DNA from: Clostridia bacterium
Lineage (GTDB): Bacteria > Bacillota > Clostridia > Peptostreptococcales > Anaerovoracaceae
Assembly (NCBI GenBank): GCA_024682015.1
Contig: JAIKZT010000237.1
Span: 1-16,443, forward strand
Length of the DNA: 16,443 nt
Direction: 5' to 3'
A program made the position numbers and the translations under genes. Each line of letters opens with the position of its first letter. Positions within the stretch are counted from its first letter, which is position 1. The notes under the pieces are model-generated. The model did no database searches. It was not told the DNA's origin and saw nothing but the letters and a program-made list of their open reading frames with translations. Below, piece after piece: positions 12,879 through 16,443 of the stretch.

Positions 12879-15806
12879 ATGGCCGATACAGAAACCAAAG
12901 TTGTAAAAGCGCAGTCCAAGAAGAATGCGAACACGCAGGATCACAACGCATCCAAGGTGCAGATCCGCGCGGTGGACAAAGCGATCATCGAAGCGCAGCA
13001 GGCGAAGAGAACGAAGTCTGCCGCTGCTTCCGCACGTCCCGCAAAACCCGCTGAAACCGCGAGACCTTTGACGCCGCCTCCCGGAAAACCCGTTCCCAGA
13101 ACGCCGTCCGCCGGCAAGGCTTTCCCCTTCGGAAAGCCCATGCCCAAGAACGCCGTGCCGCAGAAGAAGGCAGACGTTCCTCAGAACGTGGAGAAGAAGG
13201 AAGAGGATAAACCCGTCGAACCCGTCGTGCAGATGCCCGAGACCATCGAAACGAAGTCTCCCGAAAAGGCCGCGCCTCCCGTCAGCGAGACCGTCAAACC
13301 CGAAAAGAAGGAACCCGAGATGTACATGGATCCTCCCATCGGCGTGAAGATCATCAAGAAGGCGGAACCTGCGGAAACGCCGGAGAAGGCTGAAGAGACA
13401 AAGGCGGAAACGCCTGCGGAGGAGACGGCTCCGAAGAAGGAAACGGCGGAAAAGCCCGAGGCCGAAGAGAAGGCGCCGAAGGCGGCGGAAGAAGAACCCG
13501 CTTCGAAGAAGCCCGCTGCGGAGGAGAAAAAGACCGAAGCGCCTGCCAAGCCCGCCAAGGAAGAGAAAAAAGAAGCGCCGAAAAAGGAAGAGCCGAAGAA
13601 GGACGAACCGAAGAAGGAAGAGCAAAAGATCGACTACGTTCCCAACATCGGCGTGAAGATCATCCGCAGGGCTGCCGACGAGCCCAAGCCCGAACCCAAG
13701 CCCGCGCGCACCGCGCAGAGCAAGGGCAAAAAGGACGACAAGGCCAAGGCGAACGCGGACCGCAAGCCCAAGGAATACAAGGGCAAGCAGGGCGGCAAGC
13801 CCGAGACTTCCTCTCCGCGCAAGAAGGACTTCGGCGGAAAGAAGACGAACGAAGGCGGCCGCGAGAAGGTCGTCGCTTATACCGCGCCGGCCGGCGGAGA
13901 TACGCGCCGCCGCAACAAGAAGGACAAGGACGTCCGCGACAAGTTCGAGGAACAGCTCACCGATCTGACGAAATCCGCCAAGAAGAAGCACTCCAAGTAC
14001 AAGGAGAAGGTGGAGGAAGTTCAGGAGAGCGCGGCCGAGATCGAAGCTCAGGCGACGGGCGGCGTCATCATCGACGTACCCATCACCGTGGGCGGCTTCT
14101 GCGAGCAGCTCGAAGTGTCCATGTCCGACGCCATCATGGCCCTCATGAAGATGGGCATCATGGCGAACATCAACCAGAACCTGGACGAAGAGACCGCCGT
14201 GCTGCTGGGCATGGAGCTCGGTAAGACCGTCGTCATCAACAAGGCCGAGGAGATCACCGAGGAAGAAGGGCTGGATCTGCACGAAGACGCGGAATCCGAA
14301 CTCATGCCCCGTCCGCCCATCATCACCGTCATGGGACACGTCGACCACGGCAAGACCTCGCTGCTCGACGCCATCCGCAACACGAACGTTACGGCAGGCG
14401 AGGCCGGCGGCATCACGCAGCACATCGGCGCTTCCGAGATCGAGATCAACGGGCAGAAGATCGTGTTCCTCGATACGCCGGGTCACGAAGCCTTTACCGC
14501 CATGCGCGCCAGAGGCGCCCACGTTACGGACATCGCCGTTCTCGTGGTCGCTGCGGACGACGGCGTCATGCCGCAGACCATCGAGTCCATCAGCCATGCG
14601 AAGGCGGCGGGCGTTCCCATCATCGTTGCGATCAACAAGATGGACAAGCCCGGCGCGAATCCCGACCGGGTCAAGAAGGAACTGGCCGACCAGAGCGTCC
14701 TCGTCGAGGACTGGGGCGGCAGCACCATCTCCGTTCCCGTATCCGCGAAGACCGGCGAAGGCATCAAGAACCTGCTGGAGATGATCCTGCTGCAGGCGGA
14801 AATGCTCGAACTGCGGGCCAATCCGGACAGGCTGGCCATGGGCACCGTCATCGAAGCGCGGCTCGACAAGGCCAGAGGTCCCGTCGCGACGTTGCTCGTC
14901 ACGAACGGCACGCTGCAGGCCGGCCAGGCGCTGGTCGTCGGCACCGCTTCCGGCCGCGTGCGCGTCATGACGGACTGGAAAGGCAACCAGATCCGCAAGG
15001 CGGGTCCCTCCAGAGCCGTGGAGATCACCGGCCTTACGGAAGTGCCCGAAGCAGGCGACGAGTTCTACGCGGTCCGCGAGGAGCGCATCGCCAGAGACAT
15101 CGCCGCGCGCCGCAAGGAAAAGCTGCGCGAGGAGACACTGGCCAAGAACTCCAGCACGAGCCTGGAACAGCTGTTCGCCACGCTGCAGGAAGGCGAAGTC
15201 CGCGACCTCAACCTCATCATCAAGGCGGACGTGCAGGGTTCCGTCGGAGCGCTGGAAGCTTCGCTGGAAAAACTGCATAACGAAAACGTGCGCGTAAAGA
15301 TCATCCACACGGGCGTCGGTACCATCACGGAATCCGACGTCATGCTGGCCAGCACTTCGGACGCCGTCATCATCGGCTTCAACGTGCGGCCCAGCTCCGC
15401 GGTCCAGGCCATGGCCGATCAGGACGGCGTGGAGATCCGCACGTACCGCATCATCTACGAGATCATCGACGACATCGAGGCGGCCATGAAGGGCATGCTC
15501 GAACCTGTGTTCAAGGAAGTCATCCTGGGCAAGGTCGAAGTGCGCAACACCTTCAAGGTCCCAGGCGTGGGAACCGTCGCAGGCGCCTACGTCATGGAAG
15601 GCAAGGTCACGAGAAACGCCAAGGTCCGCCTGGTGCGCGACGGCATCGTGGTGCACGAAGGCGTCATTTCCTCGCTGAAGCGCTTCAAGGACGACGCGAA
15701 GGAAGTGGCCAGCGGCTACGAATGCGGCATCGGCATCGAAAAGTATAACGACATCAAGGAAGGCGACATCATCGAAGCCTTCGTCATGCAAGAGGTGGAG
15801 AGATAA
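12879..15806 (+). CDS. infB: Translation initiation factor IF-2
   Basis: IF-2 is the GTPase that recruits initiator fMet-tRNA to the 30S subunit and drives 50S joining. The product is 975 residues. Residues 1-370 are low-complexity and rich in Lys, Glu, Pro and Ala. They carry two copies of an IGVKII(K/R)(K/R)A motif at 154 and 257. An IF2_N subdomain lies at about 392-450 (VIIDVPITVGGFCEQLEVSMSDAIMAL). The G domain spans about 480-650: GHVDHGKTS (G1), GGITQHIGA (G2), DTPGHEAF (G3), NKMDKPG (G4), SAKTGEGI (G5). Domains II, III and the C-terminal fMet-tRNA binding domain end in EGDIIEAFVMQEVER. The extreme N-terminal IF2_N copy (RVYELAKELN type) found in many Bacillota is not seen. GGGAGGTG, 5 bases upstream of the ATG, supports the start. 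The stop overlaps rbfA. Confidence 0.98.
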   Translation: MADTETKVVKAQSKKNANTQDHNASKVQIRAVDKAIIEAQQAKRTKSAAASARPAKPAETARPLTPPPGKPVPRTPSAGKAFPFGKPMPKNAVPQKKADVPQNVEKKEEDKPVEPVVQMPETIETKSPEKAAPPVSETVKPEKKEPEMYMDPPIGVKIIKKAEPAETPEKAEETKAETPAEETAPKKETAEKPEAEEKAPKAAEEEPASKKPAAEEKKTEAPAKPAKEEKKEAPKKEEPKKDEPKKEEQKIDYVPNIGVKIIRRAADEPKPEPKPARTAQSKGKKDDKAKANADRKPKEYKGKQGGKPETSSPRKKDFGGKKTNEGGREKVVAYTAPAGGDTRRRNKKDKDVRDKFEEQLTDLTKSAKKKHSKYKEKVEEVQESAAEIEAQATGGVIIDVPITVGGFCEQLEVSMSDAIMALMKMGIMANINQNLDEETAVLLGMELGKTVVINKAEEITEEEGLDLHEDAESELMPRPPIITVMGHVDHGKTSLLDAIRNTNVTAGEAGGITQHIGASEIEINGQKIVFLDTPGHEAFTAMRARGAHVTDIAVLVVAADDGVMPQTIESISHAKAAGVPIIVAINKMDKPGANPDRVKKELADQSVLVEDWGGSTISVPVSAKTGEGIKNLLEMILLQAEMLELRANPDRLAMGTVIEARLDKARGPVATLLVTNGTLQAGQALVVGTASGRVRVMTDWKGNQIRKAGPSRAVEITGLTEVPEAGDEFYAVREERIARDIAARRKEKLREETLAKNSSTSLEQLFATLQEGEVRDLNLIIKADVQGSVGALEASLEKLHNENVRVKIIHTGVGTITESDVMLASTSDAVIIGFNVRPSSAVQAMADQDGVEIRTYRIIYEIIDDIEAAMKGMLEPVFKEVILGKVEVRNTFKVPGVGTVAGAYVMEGKVTRNAKVRLVRDGIVVHEGVISSLKRFKDDAKEVASGYECGIGIEKYNDIKEGDIIEAFVMQEVER

Positions 15807-16258
15807 TGGGCAAGTCTCACAGACCCGAGCGGATGGGCGAGGAGATCCGCAAGATCCTCAGCGACCTGCTGATGCGCGGCCAGCTGAAGGATCCCGGCTT
15901 CTCGGGCTCCATGATCAGCGTGAACGCGGCCGATGTCACGAACGACGGCAGCTACGCCTACGTCTACATCACCGCTTTGGATTTCGGCGCGGCCGGGGGC
16001 GTTTCCCCGGAGCGCAAGAAGGAGATCCTCGCCGCGTTTGACCGCTCCAAGGGTCACATCCGCACGGAGCTGGGCAAGCGCATCAAGGCGCGGCACGTGC
16101 CCGAGCTCGTCTTCCGGTTCGATGAGAGCCTGGATTACGGAGCGAAGATGGACGCGATCCTCGACAAGATCGAGATTCCGGCGGACGATTACGACTATGG
16201 CCTTCCCGAGGAGAAGGCTGCGAAGTCCTTCGAAGACGAGGACTATTTCGACGATTGA
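15806..16258 (+). CDS. rbfA: 30S ribosome-binding factor RbfA
   Basis: RbfA is a KH-fold protein that binds immature 30S subunits and helps 16S rRNA 5'-end processing and late maturation, with a role in cold adaptation. The 150-residue product starts HRPERMGEEIRKILSDLL, the family's first helix. It contains ISVNAADVTNDGSYAYVYIT and the closing VPELVFRFDESLDYGAKMDAIL, ending the conserved part near residue 128. An acidic tail (DDYDYGLPEEKAAKSFEDEDYFDD) extends beyond the usual length of about 115-130. The ATG shares a base with the infB stop (TAATG), and nrnA overlaps its own stop (TGATG), so translational coupling is likely on both sides. Confidence 0.97.
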   Translation: MGKSHRPERMGEEIRKILSDLLMRGQLKDPGFSGSMISVNAADVTNDGSYAYVYITALDFGAAGGVSPERKKEILAAFDRSKGHIRTELGKRIKARHVPELVFRFDESLDYGAKMDAILDKIEIPADDYDYGLPEEKAAKSFEDEDYFDD

Positions 16259-16443
16259 TGCATAACTGGAAAGATATCATACAACTGATAGGCGAAGCCC
16301 GCCGCATCCTGCTGCTGACCCATGCCAACATGGACGGCGATGCGGCGGGCTCTGTCTGCGCTTTATGCCGGTCGCTCCGGCTTTTGGGCAAGGAATGCTT
16401 TGCGCTGCTGGAGGACGACTGTCCATCCTATCTGGCCTTTTTG
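16258..16443 (+). CDS. nrnA: Bifunctional oligoribonuclease / pAp phosphatase NrnA, 5' part (runs off window)
   Basis: Translation from the ATG at 16258, which overlaps the rbfA stop, gives 62 open codons to the window end, beginning MHNWKDIIQLIGEARRILLL. This is followed by THANMDGDAAGSVCAL, a clear match to the first metal-binding motif of DHH-family NrnA proteins (HxNPDGDAxGS, here with Met in place of Pro). NrnA degrades short RNA oligomers and dephosphorylates pAp using Mn2+. Its position right after rbfA is the usual one in Bacillota, where truB commonly follows. Only the first DHH motif is visible. The DHHA1 substrate-binding domain lies outside the window. Confidence 0.9.
   Translation, partial: MHNWKDIIQLIGEARRILLLTHANMDGDAAGSVCALCRSLRLLGKECFALLEDDCPSYLAFL

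Noticed and set aside
12729..15791. A 1020-codon open frame on the minus strand opposite infB
   Set aside because: It is the mirror of a GC-rich, well-conserved IF-2 gene. The translation is low-complexity (Leu/Arg/Phe/Asp runs) with no recognisable domain and no start context.

Overview
The window is a gene-dense chromosomal segment, GC-rich (roughly 60% by eye), with every gene on the + strand. Gene order and protein features point to the Bacillota, most likely a GC-rich anaerobic Clostridia lineage. The evidence is an rseP-ispG pair, a rimP-nusA-rnpM(ylxR)-infB-rbfA-nrnA cluster, MutY with a Clostridia-like cysteine spacing, and a large secreted protein of GLUG type. I cannot name a genus.

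Region 1 (1-5421) is a tightly packed operon-like run of housekeeping genes. It holds the 3' part of rseP (intramembrane site-2 protease), ispG (MEP isoprenoid pathway, iron-sulfur enzyme), glyA (serine/glycine and one-carbon metabolism), an AI-2E family membrane protein, and mutY (A/G mismatch repair glycosylase). Gaps are 12, 17 and 16 bp, and mutY overlaps its upstream gene. The last codons of mutY are written by a short palindrome that looks like a dispersed repeat.

Region 2 (5422-10658) is accessory. A 152-bp non-coding spacer containing repeat-like sequence precedes one very large gene of about 1694 codons. It encodes a signal peptide, two GLUG/beta-solenoid modules with a recurring cysteine, two runs of propeller-like repeats and a small C-terminal beta-rich domain. 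No membrane anchor, sortase motif or catalytic domain is visible. This gene sits where many Bacillota carry polC, between the isoprenoid/protease genes and the rimP operon.

Region 3 (10659-16443) is the translation/transcription operon. A recognisable promoter is followed by a short leader with a perfect 10-bp terminator-like hairpin just before the rimP ribosome-binding site. Then come rimP, nusA, rnpM (ylxR), infB, rbfA and the start of nrnA, with junctions that are overlapping or under 20 bp. The operon joins 30S maturation (RimP, RbfA), initiation (IF-2), elongation and termination control (NusA), RNase P modulation (RnpM) and nanoRNA/pAp turnover (NrnA). Three departures from the usual pattern stand out: NusA has an acidic tail ending in a small helical SAP/HeH-like segment, ylxQ is missing, and IF-2 lacks the usual N-terminal IF2_N start while its linker carries a duplicated IGVKII motif.

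I saw no tRNA, rRNA, CRISPR array, transposase or phage gene. The best candidates for new biology are the large secreted protein and the hairpin leader of the rimP operon.
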